A stretch of DNA of 64,000 nucleotides from Rhodobiaceae bacterium UBA7804. Its GTDB lineage: Bacteria; Pseudomonadota; Alphaproteobacteria; Parvibaculales; Parvibaculaceae. The stretch covers positions 306,893-370,892 of the forward strand of contig DLCG01000004.1 of assembly GCA_002480495.1 (NCBI GenBank). The letters run 5' to 3'. Each line of letters starts with the position of its first letter. Within the stretch, counting starts at the first letter, position 1. The translations under genes and the position numbers were made by a program. Below the pieces are notes generated by a model. It was not told the DNA's origin. It did no database searches and saw nothing but the letters and a program-made list of their open reading frames with translations. Shown here one piece after another: positions 16,522 to 24,898 of this stretch.

Positions 16522-17811
16522 TCAGTTGTCGAGCGCGCTCGTGTTCACGCTTCCATCGCGATCATACACGTCGTCGCGGAAATTCACGACACCGTCGGCC
16601 TCGGCCCAGGCCGTCAGATAGGCAAGATAGATCGGGATGGGAACCGCAAGCGACACGTTGCGGTAATGACCGGCATCGACCATCCCCTCGACGCGTTGCT
16701 CGTTCCAGCTCGCATCGTCCCCCGCCATGATCCACGCAACCAGCCCGCGCACATCGCGCACACGCACGCAGCCCGAGCTGAAGTTGCGTTCCTGCCGCCC
16801 GAACAGCGTCTTGGTCGGCGTGTCGTGCAGGAAGATCGCGTCGTTGTTCGGGAAATTGATCTTGAGGGAGCCGAGCGAATTCCATGGGCCGGGGTCCTGC
16901 CGCAGGTAATAGGCCTCGTTCACGCGCGGGTTCGACCAGTCGATACTCGCCGGGTTCAGCTCGCGGATATTGTCGCCCCAGCCCTGAAGAACGCGAATGC
17001 CCTGCCGCTGCAGATAGGAAGGATTGCTCCTTATCTTCGGCAGCATGTCCGCCATGGCGATGGATTTTGGCACGTACCAATAGGGATTGAAGGTAATCGA
17101 CGTCACCTGGCTCGTAATCTCGGGCGTCTGCCGCGTCTGCTTGCCGACAATCACACGCTCGTTGAATTCGACGGCCCCATTGTTGACCGCCTCCACTTCC
17201 TGTCCCGCGATATTCACGAAGATGTAGCGGCGTTCGAGTTTCGGCATCAGCGCGGAAAGACGCCGCAGGTTGATCTCGAGCTGACGGATGCGCGTGTGGA
17301 CCGGGACGTTCATCGCGGCGATCGTGCGGCGGCCGACAATTCCGTCGGGCTCAAGCCCGTTTCGCGCCTGATAGCGCTTCACGGCTTCCATCACCGCTTC
17401 GTCATAGAGATAGGCATCGCCCGGCGAGGCCTGCATGTCGCCTGTCGCCATGAGCCGCTCGCGCACCTGCGCCACGCGCTGATCGCGAACGCCGAGTTCA
17501 AGCCGTTCACCAGCCGCCACGCGCTTCCAGCCACCCCAGGCTGCGATACCGCGATAGTGCTCGATGGCCGCCGAAAGCTGCTCGATGGACCTTTCGCTCA
17601 ATGTGGGCGTCGCGTTGCGCTGCAAGGGCGCTTCGACGGCGCTCTGTCCCTCGAGGGGGGTCGCGCTCGTCGCCCACGGATCGACCCAATGGGTCTCCTC
17701 TGCGCCATAGGAGGTGGTCTCGGCCCGGACAGGTCCCGCCAGCACAGAAAGAGCCGCGAGCCCCGCCGTCAGGGAGATCGCAAAAGCCAAAAATGAGAAC
17801 GCCTTTTTCAC
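16522..17811 (-). CDS. L,D-transpeptidase (YcbB/LdtD-like) with peptidoglycan-binding domain
   Basis: This enzyme makes 3-3 cross-links in peptidoglycan or attaches proteins to it. It has a signal sequence (KKAFSFLAFAISL...AGPVRA), a peptidoglycan-binding-like region (MEAVKRYQARNGLEPDGIVG), and the catalytic YkuD domain with FLHDTPTKTLFGRQERNFSS and the nucleophile in SGCVRVRD. I favour the GTG at 17811, which places the signal peptide at the N-terminus; ATGs at 17892 and 17922 are alternatives giving up to 466 residues. The upstream neighbour on the same strand is an LdtR-type regulator, which fits a regulator-target pair. Confidence 0.93.
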   Translation of the reverse strand: MKKAFSFLAFAISLTAGLAALSVLAGPVRAETTSYGAEETHWVDPWATSATPLEGQSAVEAPLQRNATPTLSERSIEQLSAAIEHYRGIAAWGGWKRVAAGERLELGVRDQRVAQVRERLMATGDMQASPGDAYLYDEAVMEAVKRYQARNGLEPDGIVGRRTIAAMNVPVHTRIRQLEINLRRLSALMPKLERRYIFVNIAGQEVEAVNNGAVEFNERVIVGKQTRQTPEITSQVTSITFNPYWYVPKSIAMADMLPKIRSNPSYLQRQGIRVLQGWGDNIRELNPASIDWSNPRVNEAYYLRQDPGPWNSLGSLKINFPNNDAIFLHDTPTKTLFGRQERNFSSGCVRVRDVRGLVAWIMAGDDASWNEQRVEGMVDAGHYRNVSLAVPIPIYLAYLTAWAEADGVVNFRDDVYDRDGSVNTSALDN

Positions 17812-18116
17812 GCAGCCCCGCAGCAATCGGCCGGATGTCTTTCCGGCAACCCCATATGCATTCGGTTTACCATTTCGGGACACCAAGCGCATCTCGCCAA
17901 AGCCATGCCTGCAGATTGCCATGAAACCTGTCGCATTCGGGGTCAGTATCCGGTTCTCTGCCCCGGTTCGGAGCGGAGTTCCCGTCTCGAGTGATGGAAA
18001 TGCAACTAGCGTGCTGCCCGCGTCAGGGCATCCCCCGGCTCAGCAAGCGGGGAAACGGCGAAAGCCCGCGTCCTGGGGGAGACGCAGGCCTGGCCGTCAC
18101 GCATGGTTAACGCGCC

Positions 18117-18629
18117 TCAGAGGCGGAAGCGGATCTGGTCGGTCCAGAAGCGTTCGAGCTTGTAGAGCGTGGCGTTCGCCTGCCGCAGTTCCTCGCTCGT
18201 GATGTCGCCGGCTTCGGTCAGCATCGCGCAATGCTTGTTGTAGACCTCGTCGATCGCGGCGCAGATCGCACGCCCCTTCTCCGTCAGCCGCACGCGTACC
18301 GAGCGGCGATCCGAGCGCGAACGCTGATGATGGATGTACCCGGCTTCGACGAGCTTCTTCAGATTGTAGGATACGTTCGAGCCGAGATAGTGGCCGCGCG
18401 TCCGAAGTTCGCCGGCGGTCATTTCCGAGTCGCCGATATTGAAAAGGAGAAGCGCCTGGACGCTGTTGATCTCCGACACGCGGATGCGGTCAAGCTCGTC
18501 CTTGATGACGTCGAGAAGCCGCCTGTGGAGCCGTTCCACATAAGTCAGCGTCTCCAGATAGGCCAGCTTGCGGCCGGGATCCTTCTGATCCACGACGGCG
18601 GGTTCGCTCTTCAGGTTGGTCATAGCCAT
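18117..18629 (-). CDS. ldtR: MarR/winged-helix regulator, LdtR type
   Basis: The 170-residue protein closely resembles LdtR, the regulator of L,D-transpeptidase genes in Rhizobiales and Liberibacter. The diagnostic region is VSEINSVQALLLFNIGDSEM, then GELRTRGHYLGSNVSYNLKK (recognition helix) and QRSRSDRRSVRVRLTEKG (wing). It lies about 300 bases upstream of an L,D-transpeptidase gene on the same strand, consistent with control of cell-wall remodelling. An 8-base inverted repeat (18646-18653 and 18702-18709) flanks its promoter region. Confidence 0.92.
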   Translation of the reverse strand: MAMTNLKSEPAVVDQKDPGRKLAYLETLTYVERLHRRLLDVIKDELDRIRVSEINSVQALLLFNIGDSEMTAGELRTRGHYLGSNVSYNLKKLVEAGYIHHQRSRSDRRSVRVRLTEKGRAICAAIDEVYNKHCAMLTEAGDITSEELRQANATLYKLERFWTDQIRFRL

Positions 18630-18770
18630 GGGGTGCCCCCAAAAACCTCACGCAAATAAAGACTTGTGCCGCACTTCCTGTGCTGCAACGCGTCACAATA
18701 GGCGTGAGGCTCCTAACGAGGCATTAAGCCATCCTGAGCCGACACCGAAGCGAACCCATTATGATTAAGG

Positions 18771-19661
18771 CTATATTTCTCCGCGGATCAGCTTGATGAC
18801 GCCTGAAAAATCGAGGCTGTCCTCGCCCGCCGCCTCCATGAGCGCATAAAGTTGCGCCGCCTGCGCGCCGAGCGGGATCGGCGTTCGCGCCGTTTTGGAC
18901 GCATCTTGTGCGAGGCGGAGATCCTTCAGCATCATCGCGGCCGTGAAGCCCGGCTGGTAGTTCCTGTTCGCCGGAGAGGTCGGCACCGGTCCCGGCACCG
19001 GGCAATAGGAAGTCATCGACCAGCACTGGCCGGACGCCGTGGACGAGATGTCGAAAAGCGTCTGCGCGTCGAGGCCGAGCTTCTCGCCGAGCACGAAGGC
19101 TTCCGACACGCCGATCATCGAAATGCCGAGGATCATGTTGTTGCAGACCTTGGCGACCTGCCCGTTCCCGGCCGCACCTGCATGGAAAATATTCTTGCCC
19201 ATCTTCTCTAGGATAGGTTTCGCCTTGGCGAAGGCTTCGTCCGTTCCGCCAACCATGAAGGTGAGCGTACCGGCTTCCGCACCGCCGACACCGCCCGAAA
19301 CCGGCGCGTCGAGCATCATCATGCCGGCCTTTTCCGCCGCCGCGATCGTCTCACGCGCGGAAGGAATATCGATCGTCGAGCTGTCGATGAAGACGGTGCC
19401 CTTGCGTGCCGCGGCGATGAGGCCATCATCGCCGAGATAGACCGAGCGCACATGCTCGCCCGCCGGCAGCATCGTCACCACGAAATCGGCCTCGCTGGCA
19501 GCCTCCTTTGCGCTCGCTGCCTTCTTCGCGCCGGCTTCGACCAGCGCCGCCACCGACGCGGGAGCAAGGTCGAAGACCTTCAGCTCATGCCCCGCCTTCA
19601 CGAGATTCTTCGCCATGGGCCCGCCCATATTGCCGAGTCCGATAAATCCGATCGCCGCCAT
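18771..19661 (-). CDS. mmsB: 3-hydroxyisobutyrate dehydrogenase
   Basis: This NAD-dependent enzyme oxidises 3-hydroxyisobutyrate to methylmalonate semialdehyde in valine degradation. The 296-residue protein has the Rossmann motif GFIGLGNMGGPMAKNL, the substrate motif DAPVSGGVGGAEAGT and the catalytic lysine in GNGQVAKVCNNM. The start is the ATG 20 bases after the 3-hydroxyisobutyryl-CoA hydrolase gene; the longer frame upstream is an artefact. It is last of three genes that form consecutive steps of isobutyryl-CoA breakdown. A paralogous dehydrogenase lies at 24.9 kb. Confidence 0.95.
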   Translation of the reverse strand: MAAIGFIGLGNMGGPMAKNLVKAGHELKVFDLAPASVAALVEAGAKKAASAKEAASEADFVVTMLPAGEHVRSVYLGDDGLIAAARKGTVFIDSSTIDIPSARETIAAAEKAGMMMLDAPVSGGVGGAEAGTLTFMVGGTDEAFAKAKPILEKMGKNIFHAGAAGNGQVAKVCNNMILGISMIGVSEAFVLGEKLGLDAQTLFDISSTASGQCWSMTSYCPVPGPVPTSPANRNYQPGFTAAMMLKDLRLAQDASKTARTPIPLGAQAAQLYALMEAAGEDSLDFSGVIKLIRGEI

Positions 19662-19681
19662 ATGAGCTTCCTCCGCCTTTT

Positions 19682-20722
19682 CTAGTCGAACGTCAGTTCG
19701 CCCGCGCCGAGCGGCGCGAAATAGCTGTCGACATCGCCCGCCTTCATCTCGGCAAGCGCCGCAGGCTTCCATTTCGGCGCCTGGTCCTTGTCGATCACCA
19801 CGGCGCGCACGCCCTCGTAGAAGTCGTGCCCCTTGATGAAACCGTTGATGAGGCGGAACTCGAGTTTCATGCACTCCTCGAAATCGAGCTTCGCGCCCTC
19901 GCGCACCTGCCGGAAGGCGACAAGCGTCGAGGTCGGCGATTTCGTCTCGATCGTCTCCGCCGTCTTTGCCGCCCATTCGCCGCCATCGGCGCGTAGCGAA
20001 GCGAGGATCTCGGAAACCGATCCCTTCGCGAAATGCTTCGAGATATCGTCCTGCATCGCGGCGAGCGGCGCGGGACCTTCATCTTCGGCCACTTCCTTCA
20101 GCGCCTCGTGCAGCGGCGCCCCGCCCGCGATCCGGTCTTTGAGCGTCTCCAGCCGTCCGGAAGGCACATAGCTGTCCGCAATTCCGGCATAGATCGCATC
20201 GGCCGCCTTCAGCCGCGCACCGGTCAGCGCAAGATACATGCCCGTCTCGCCCGGTGCGCGCGGCAGGAAGAACGTCCCGCCGACATCGGGGAAAAGACCG
20301 ATCCCCGTCTCCGGCATCGCGAAAGTCAGCCGCTCCGTCGCCACGCGATGCGATCCGTGTACGGATAGCCCAACGCCGCCCCCCATATTGATACCGTCCA
20401 TCAGCGCGATGAAGGGCTTCGGATAGCGCTTGATATAGGTGTTGAGCCGGTATTCCTCGCGCCAGAAGGCGAGCGCCGAGGGGTCGCCCGCGCGGCCCCA
20501 GTCATGCAGCGCGCGAATGTCACCGCCCGCGCAGAAGGCCTTTTCTCCTGCCCCTTCGATGATGACGCACTGGACGCTCTCATCCGCCGCCCATTCCTTC
20601 AGCTTCGGATGGATCAGCCGAACCATCGCGAGCGTCAGCGCATTGAGCGCCTTGGGCCGGTTGAGCGTGATGACGCCCGCAACGCCACGCTTCTCGAACA
20701 GAACTTCCGCTTCCTCGCTCAT
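19682..20722 (-). CDS. 3-hydroxyisobutyryl-CoA hydrolase / enoyl-CoA hydratase family
   Basis: The 346-residue crotonase-fold protein fits 3-hydroxyisobutyryl-CoA hydrolase rather than a simple hydratase because of its length and the ETGIGLFPDVGGTFFLPR segment carrying the catalytic Glu and Asp. The oxyanion-hole region is EKAFCAGGDIRALHD. It releases free 3-hydroxyisobutyrate, the substrate of the next gene product. It is 13 bases from the upstream acyl-CoA dehydrogenase gene and 20 bases from mmsB, so the three genes form one operon. Confidence 0.93.
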   Translation of the reverse strand: MSEEAEVLFEKRGVAGVITLNRPKALNALTLAMVRLIHPKLKEWAADESVQCVIIEGAGEKAFCAGGDIRALHDWGRAGDPSALAFWREEYRLNTYIKRYPKPFIALMDGINMGGGVGLSVHGSHRVATERLTFAMPETGIGLFPDVGGTFFLPRAPGETGMYLALTGARLKAADAIYAGIADSYVPSGRLETLKDRIAGGAPLHEALKEVAEDEGPAPLAAMQDDISKHFAKGSVSEILASLRADGGEWAAKTAETIETKSPTSTLVAFRQVREGAKLDFEECMKLEFRLINGFIKGHDFYEGVRAVVIDKDQAPKWKPAALAEMKAGDVDSYFAPLGAGELTFD

Positions 20723-20735
20723 CGCTCTTCTTCTC

Positions 20736-21875
20736 TCAACCCTTCAGCAATTCTCGCGCAATGATGACGCGCATGATCTCGTTCGTCCCCTCGAGAATCT
20801 GGTGCACGCGCGCATCGCGCAGATGCCGCTCCAGCGGAAAATCCTTGAGATAGCCATAGCCGCCGTGAATCTGCAGTGCCTCGTTGATGACGCGGAAGCC
20901 TGCATCCGTCGCAAAGCGCTTGGCCATCGCCGCCTGCATGGTCGCGTCCGGCGCCTTGGCGTCCACTTTCGTGGCCGCGTTGTAGATCATCAGGCGCGCC
21001 GCCTGCAGCTCCGTCGCCATGTCGGCAAGCTTGAACTGCAGTGCCTGAAAATCGGCGAGCTTGCGGCCGAACTGTTCGCGCTCGCCGAGATAGGCCTTGG
21101 CCCGCTTCAGCGCCGCCTCCGCCGTGCCGAGCGAGCAGGCGCCGATATTGATGCGTCCGCCGTCGAGGCCGGACATCGCGATCTTGAAGCCCTCGCCCTC
21201 CGCGCCGATCCGGTTCGCCACCGGCACGCGCGCATCCTCGAAAATCACCTGCGCCGTCGGCTGGCTGTTCCAGCCCATCTTCCGCTCCGGCGCGCCGAAG
21301 GACACGCCCGGCGTATCTTTTTCGACCACGAGACAGGAAATGCCCTTCGGCCCCGCCTCGCCCGTGCGCACCATGCACACATAGATATCGGATGTGCCCG
21401 CACCCGAGATGAAGGCTTTGCCGCCATTCAGCACATAGTGATCGCCATCGCGCACCGCCTTCGTCTTGAGCGATGCCGCATCCGAGCCGCTGGAAGGCTC
21501 TGTCAGGCAGTAGCTCGCGATGAGTTCCATGGGCGTGAGCTTCGGCAGCCATTTCTGCCGCTGCTCCTCGGTACCGAAACTGTCGATCATCCAGGACGCC
21601 ATGTTGTGGATCGACAGGAACGCCGCCGTGGAAGTGCAGCCCTCCGACAGCGCCTCGAAAATGAGCGCCGCGTCGATGCGGCTCAGCGCCGAGCCACCCA
21701 CATCCTCGCGCACATAGATACCGGCAAAGCCCAGTTCCGCCGCCTTGCGCAGCTTGTCCACGGGAAAGAAGGAGTCGCGGTCCCAATCCGCCGCATGGGG
21801 CGCAAGTTCCGCCGCCGCAAAGTTCCGCGCCACGTCCTGGAATGCCTGCTGCTCTTCCGTGAGCTCGAACCGCAT
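20736..21875 (-). CDS. acyl-CoA dehydrogenase (isobutyryl-CoA dehydrogenase-like)
   Basis: The ~379-residue FAD enzyme probably converts isobutyryl-CoA to methacrylyl-CoA. Family motifs include YCLTEPSSGSDAASLKTKA, GKAFISGAGTSDIYVC, and the C-terminal catalytic glutamate in QILEGTNEIMRVI. The start MRFELTEEQQ is preceded by GGGAGG at ideal spacing; an ATG five codons upstream overlaps that ribosome binding site and is less likely. Position at the head of the valine operon supports the isobutyryl-CoA assignment. A dedicated hydratase for methacrylyl-CoA is not in the window. Confidence 0.93.
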   Translation of the reverse strand: MRFELTEEQQAFQDVARNFAAAELAPHAADWDRDSFFPVDKLRKAAELGFAGIYVREDVGGSALSRIDAALIFEALSEGCTSTAAFLSIHNMASWMIDSFGTEEQRQKWLPKLTPMELIASYCLTEPSSGSDAASLKTKAVRDGDHYVLNGGKAFISGAGTSDIYVCMVRTGEAGPKGISCLVVEKDTPGVSFGAPERKMGWNSQPTAQVIFEDARVPVANRIGAEGEGFKIAMSGLDGGRINIGACSLGTAEAALKRAKAYLGEREQFGRKLADFQALQFKLADMATELQAARLMIYNAATKVDAKAPDATMQAAMAKRFATDAGFRVINEALQIHGGYGYLKDFPLERHLRDARVHQILEGTNEIMRVIIARELLKG

Positions 21876-22034
21876 CTTTGAGCCTCCCATATGCCCGTCA
21901 GGGCTTTTCTGCGGTGATACTGGCCGCCCCTGACCCTGTCAACGAAACCGCCCTTACCTGAAAAGCCTGACGCTGCGGCAATGCGCCTGCGCGGCGGTGA
22001 AGCGCCAGATTGCGCCCCTCTCCCCTGGTGGAGT

Positions 22035-23054
22035 ATGAGTTTCGCCATGATGAAAAAGAACCCCGCTCCCTCCTTTCCGGCGACGCGCATGCGCCGCAAC
22101 CGCAAGAGCGACTGGTCGCGCCGCCTCGTCGCCGAGAATGCCCTTTCGGCGAACGATCTCCTCTGGCCGCTCTTCCTGGTGGAGGGCGAAGGAAAGCGCG
22201 AAGCCGTGCCCACCATGCCGGGGGTGGACCGGCTGAGCGTGGATGAAGCCGTCGCCGCTGCCGAGGAAGCCGCTGCTCATGGCATTCCCGTCATCGCCCT
22301 TTTCCCGTTCACCCCGGCGGATGATCGCGATCCGGTGGGCTCCCTCGCGCATGATCCGAACAATCTCGTCTGCCGGGCCACTAGCGCCATCAAGAAAGCC
22401 GTACCGAATATCGGCGTGCTTTGCGACGTCGCACTCGATCCCTATACGAGCCACGGCCATGACGGGCTGATGAACGGCGACGTGATCCTGAACGACGAAA
22501 CGGTCGAGGCGCTGGTGAAGCAGACCCTCGTTCAGGTCGAAGCAGGCTGCGACATCATCGCCCCCTCCGACATGATGGACGGCCGCATCGGCGCGATCCG
22601 CGACGCGCTCGAAGCAGCGGGCCACACGAACACGCAGATCATGTCCTATGCGGCAAAATATGCATCGGCCTTCTATGGGCCGTTCCGTGACGCCATTGGT
22701 TCCTCCGGTGCGCTCAAGGGCGACAAGCGCACCTACCAGATGGACCCGTCGAATGGCGACGAGGCGCTGCGCGAAGTCGCGCTCGACATCGCCGAAGGCG
22801 CGGACATGGTCATGGTGAAACCCGGCCTTCCCTATCTCGACATCGTGCGGCGCGTGAAGGACGAGTTCGGCATGCCGACCTTTGCCTATCAGGTCTCGGG
22901 CGAATACTCGATGATCGCCGGCGCTATCGAGCGCGGCTGGTTCGACCGCAACCGCGTGATCCTCGAAAGCCTCACTTCCTTCAAGCGCGCGGGCGCGGAT
23001 GGCGTCCTCACCTATTTCGCGCTGGAAGCCGCGAAGCTCCTGAAGGCGGGCTAG
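22035..23054 (+). CDS. hemB: delta-aminolevulinic acid dehydratase (porphobilinogen synthase)
   Basis: HemB condenses two 5-aminolevulinate molecules to porphobilinogen. The 339-residue protein has the two active-site lysines in MSYAAKYASAFYGPF and MVMVKPGLPYLDIVRRV. The metal site reads DVALDPYTSHGHDG, with Asp in place of the zinc cysteines, so it belongs to the magnesium-dependent class usual in alphaproteobacteria. GGTGGAG just upstream supports this ATG. The gene is divergent from the acyl-CoA dehydrogenase gene and is followed by a dispersed-repeat-like intergenic sequence. Confidence 0.96.
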   Translation: MSFAMMKKNPAPSFPATRMRRNRKSDWSRRLVAENALSANDLLWPLFLVEGEGKREAVPTMPGVDRLSVDEAVAAAEEAAAHGIPVIALFPFTPADDRDPVGSLAHDPNNLVCRATSAIKKAVPNIGVLCDVALDPYTSHGHDGLMNGDVILNDETVEALVKQTLVQVEAGCDIIAPSDMMDGRIGAIRDALEAAGHTNTQIMSYAAKYASAFYGPFRDAIGSSGALKGDKRTYQMDPSNGDEALREVALDIAEGADMVMVKPGLPYLDIVRRVKDEFGMPTFAYQVSGEYSMIAGAIERGWFDRNRVILESLTSFKRAGADGVLTYFALEAAKLLKAG

Positions 23055-23150
23055 AGCGTTTCCGGGTGACGCGGAGACCGGTTCACCGTCCGGAAAGGCG
23101 ATAAAATAAGGACTTGAAGTCGTTCATCTGATTCCGGGGGTTGATGAACG
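23053..23150. repeat. intergenic repeat-like element between hemB and tetR
   Basis: Starting TAGAGCGTTTCCGGG, this ~98-base sequence has two potential hairpins: TTTCCGG (23059-23065) with CCGGAAA (23090-23096), and a perfect 8-base pair CGTTCATC (23121-23128) with GATGAACG (23143-23150). Its start, ACCGGTTCACC middle and GATAAAATAAGGACTTGAAG segment resemble a repeat family dispersed between genes in Rhizobiales. It may also serve as terminator for the two convergent genes. Copy number cannot be tested in this window. Confidence 0.5.
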
Positions 23151-23153
23151 GTT

Positions 23154-23612
23154 TCAGGCGTCGAGCCCTGCCAGCCGGAGCGACGCCTCGCCATGCAGCG
23201 CCGCGAGTCCTCCTGCCCTCTCGGTCAGCTCCGCCAGATCGGACACGAGATGTTTACGTCGCGTCGCCGTTTTTCTGTCGCCGAGCTTCCCGAACATCAG
23301 CTCGTAGCGGCCGGGAAAATCCTGCGCGAAGCCGAGATAAGCTTCCCTCACCGCCTTGGCGCTCGAAGCGCCGTCGACATCCGCAATCAGCATGTCGAAC
23401 CCCTCGAGCGCGACCGCGCCGAGTAGCTCATCGAGATTTGAAAAATGCCGGTAAGGCGCCGCTTCCGACACGCCCGCACGACGCGCCGCTTCCCTCATGG
23501 TCAGCGCATGCCGCCCGCGAATATCGATCAGCGTCGCGGCGGCCTCCATCAGCCCCTGCTTCAGGTCGCCATGATGGTAGCCCGTCTTCTGTCCCCGCAT
23601 CCGCGCGCGCAT
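23154..23612 (-). CDS. TetR family transcriptional regulator
   Basis: This 152-residue protein has a standard TetR DNA-binding domain: GLMEAAATLIDIRGRHALTMREAARRAGVSEAAPYRHFSNLDEL spans helices 1-4 around residues 20-65. The ligand domain is short for the family (typically about 200 residues in total) but ends naturally at a stop. A 19-base palindromic operator candidate lies at 23659-23677, just upstream. The ligand and targets are unknown; candidate targets are itself and the adjacent decarboxylase genes. Confidence 0.88.
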   Translation of the reverse strand: MRARMRGQKTGYHHGDLKQGLMEAAATLIDIRGRHALTMREAARRAGVSEAAPYRHFSNLDELLGAVALEGFDMLIADVDGASSAKAVREAYLGFAQDFPGRYELMFGKLGDRKTATRRKHLVSDLAELTERAGGLAALHGEASLRLAGLDA

Positions 23613-23658
23613 TGCCCGTCACTCCACCGGCGTTCCCGCTTTGTCTCGATAATTTACA

Positions 23659-23677
23659 TGTTATCGCCGTTAACATT
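23659..23677. promoter_or_regulatory. candidate TetR operator palindrome
   Basis: ATGTTA (23659-23664) and TAACAT (23672-23677) form a perfect 6-base inverted repeat with a 7-base spacer. It is immediately downstream, on the minus strand, of a TTGACG -35-like element (23686-23681) and about 47 bases upstream of the tetR start, a placement fitting autorepression. Confidence 0.45.
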
Positions 23678-23749
23678 TACGTCAACCTTAATTTGAGAAC
23701 GCTCCGTGAACGGATCAATTCGTTTTGCCTCAGAAACAAATTTCGGAAA

Positions 23750-24898
23750 TTATGAAACGAACTCTTCGTGCATCCCGTCGATCCGCACGATCGTATCGGT
23801 GATGAAGCCGTTGAAGCCCGTCTGCATTCCTATGGAATAGGCGCCCATCAAACCGAATTCGATCCAGTCGCCCTCCCGGATATTTTCGGGAAGATAGAAG
23901 GGAAGTTTCAGCACATCGAGACTGTCGCAGGTTGGCCCGAAGACACGGAACGGACGCAATGGCCCTTCCACGTTTCCTTGCTTGCGGATCGCTCGAACGG
24001 GCGGATCGAGATCGCCATCCCTGATTTCCGACAGGCACCCGTAGATTCCGTCATTGATGTAGAGATCGTCGCCCTTCCTGAGATGGACCTGCGTCAGCAC
24101 CGAGCATCCCTCGGCGACGAGCGCCCGCCCCGGCTCGCCGAGAAGCGGCATTCCGGCCCACAACTTCTCCTTCGCATCCGCGATCGTGTCGAAATAGCTC
24201 TGCAGCGGCGGCACGTCCTGCTTGTAGCTCGCCGGGAACCCGCCTCCCACATCGAGATATTCGAGTGCGACGCCTGCCTTGTCCGCAACCTTTCTCGCCA
24301 TCTCCATCGCCACACGGAAGGCCGCCGGGTCGAGGCACTGACTCCCGACGTGAAAGGCAAGCGCCGTCCGGCAGCCATGCCCCTGCGCTCGTTTCAGAAG
24401 CTCCGCCGCGTCGTCGGGCGCGGCGCCAAACTTCGCAGAAAGATCGTAGACGGCTTTGCCCTTCGGCGTCGCGATCCGTACTTCGACGGTGATGTCGGTC
24501 CCCGCTATCGCGACGAGCTTTTCGAGTTCGTCTGGATGGTCGACCACGTAATCCTTGATGCCATAGACATCGGCCGCCGCTTCGAGAGCCCCGCGTCCCT
24601 TCACCGGATGGTTGAAGTAGCAATGCGCCTCGGGAAGCTGCTCCGTCACCTTGGCAATCTCGGAAATCGACGCCGTATCGAAATGCTCGATCCCGCCTTC
24701 GTTGAGCGCCTTCAGCACATAGGGATGCGGATTGCATTTCACCGCATAGAGAACGGTTCCCGGAAAGCCTTCGACAAAGGTTCTCGCCCGCTCCTTCAAC
24801 AGGTCGGGAAAGATGCAGAAGACGGGATAGGATGGATCGAGCCGCCGGATCACATCCCCGACCGATGCGAAACGAAGCTGCCGCCCGGAACTCGTCAT
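23750..24898 (-). CDS. ornithine (or lysine/ornithine) decarboxylase, fold-type III
   Basis: This PLP enzyme decarboxylates ornithine to putrescine. The 382-residue protein has the PLP lysine in VLYAVKCNPHPYVLKAL (near residue 53), the glycine loop YLDVGGGFPASY, and the active-site cysteine in FGPTCDSLDVL near residue 325, as in eukaryotic-like ODCs of alphaproteobacteria. Whether lysine is also a substrate cannot be read. The ATG overlaps the upstream dehydrogenase stop by 4 bases. Confidence 0.93.
   Translation of the reverse strand: MTSSGRQLRFASVGDVIRRLDPSYPVFCIFPDLLKERARTFVEGFPGTVLYAVKCNPHPYVLKALNEGGIEHFDTASISEIAKVTEQLPEAHCYFNHPVKGRGALEAAADVYGIKDYVVDHPDELEKLVAIAGTDITVEVRIATPKGKAVYDLSAKFGAAPDDAAELLKRAQGHGCRTALAFHVGSQCLDPAAFRVAMEMARKVADKAGVALEYLDVGGGFPASYKQDVPPLQSYFDTIADAKEKLWAGMPLLGEPGRALVAEGCSVLTQVHLRKGDDLYINDGIYGCLSEIRDGDLDPPVRAIRKQGNVEGPLRPFRVFGPTCDSLDVLKLPFYLPENIREGDWIEFGLMGAYSIGMQTGFNGFITDTIVRIDGMHEEFVS

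Noticed and set aside
15847..17796. 649-codon plus-strand open frame opposite the phosphodiesterase and L,D-transpeptidase genes
   Set aside because: It is antisense to two well-recognised genes, is Arg/His/Pro-rich and has no family resemblance; high GC creates such frames.
18064..18089. Imperfect hairpin after ldtR (GCC-GCGTC / GACGC-GGC)
   Set aside because: It has a mismatch in the stem and no clear T run; termination is possible but not supported enough to list.
20439..21881. 480-codon plus-strand frame opposite the acyl-CoA dehydrogenase
   Set aside because: The minus-strand gene has complete catalytic motifs and a ribosome binding site.
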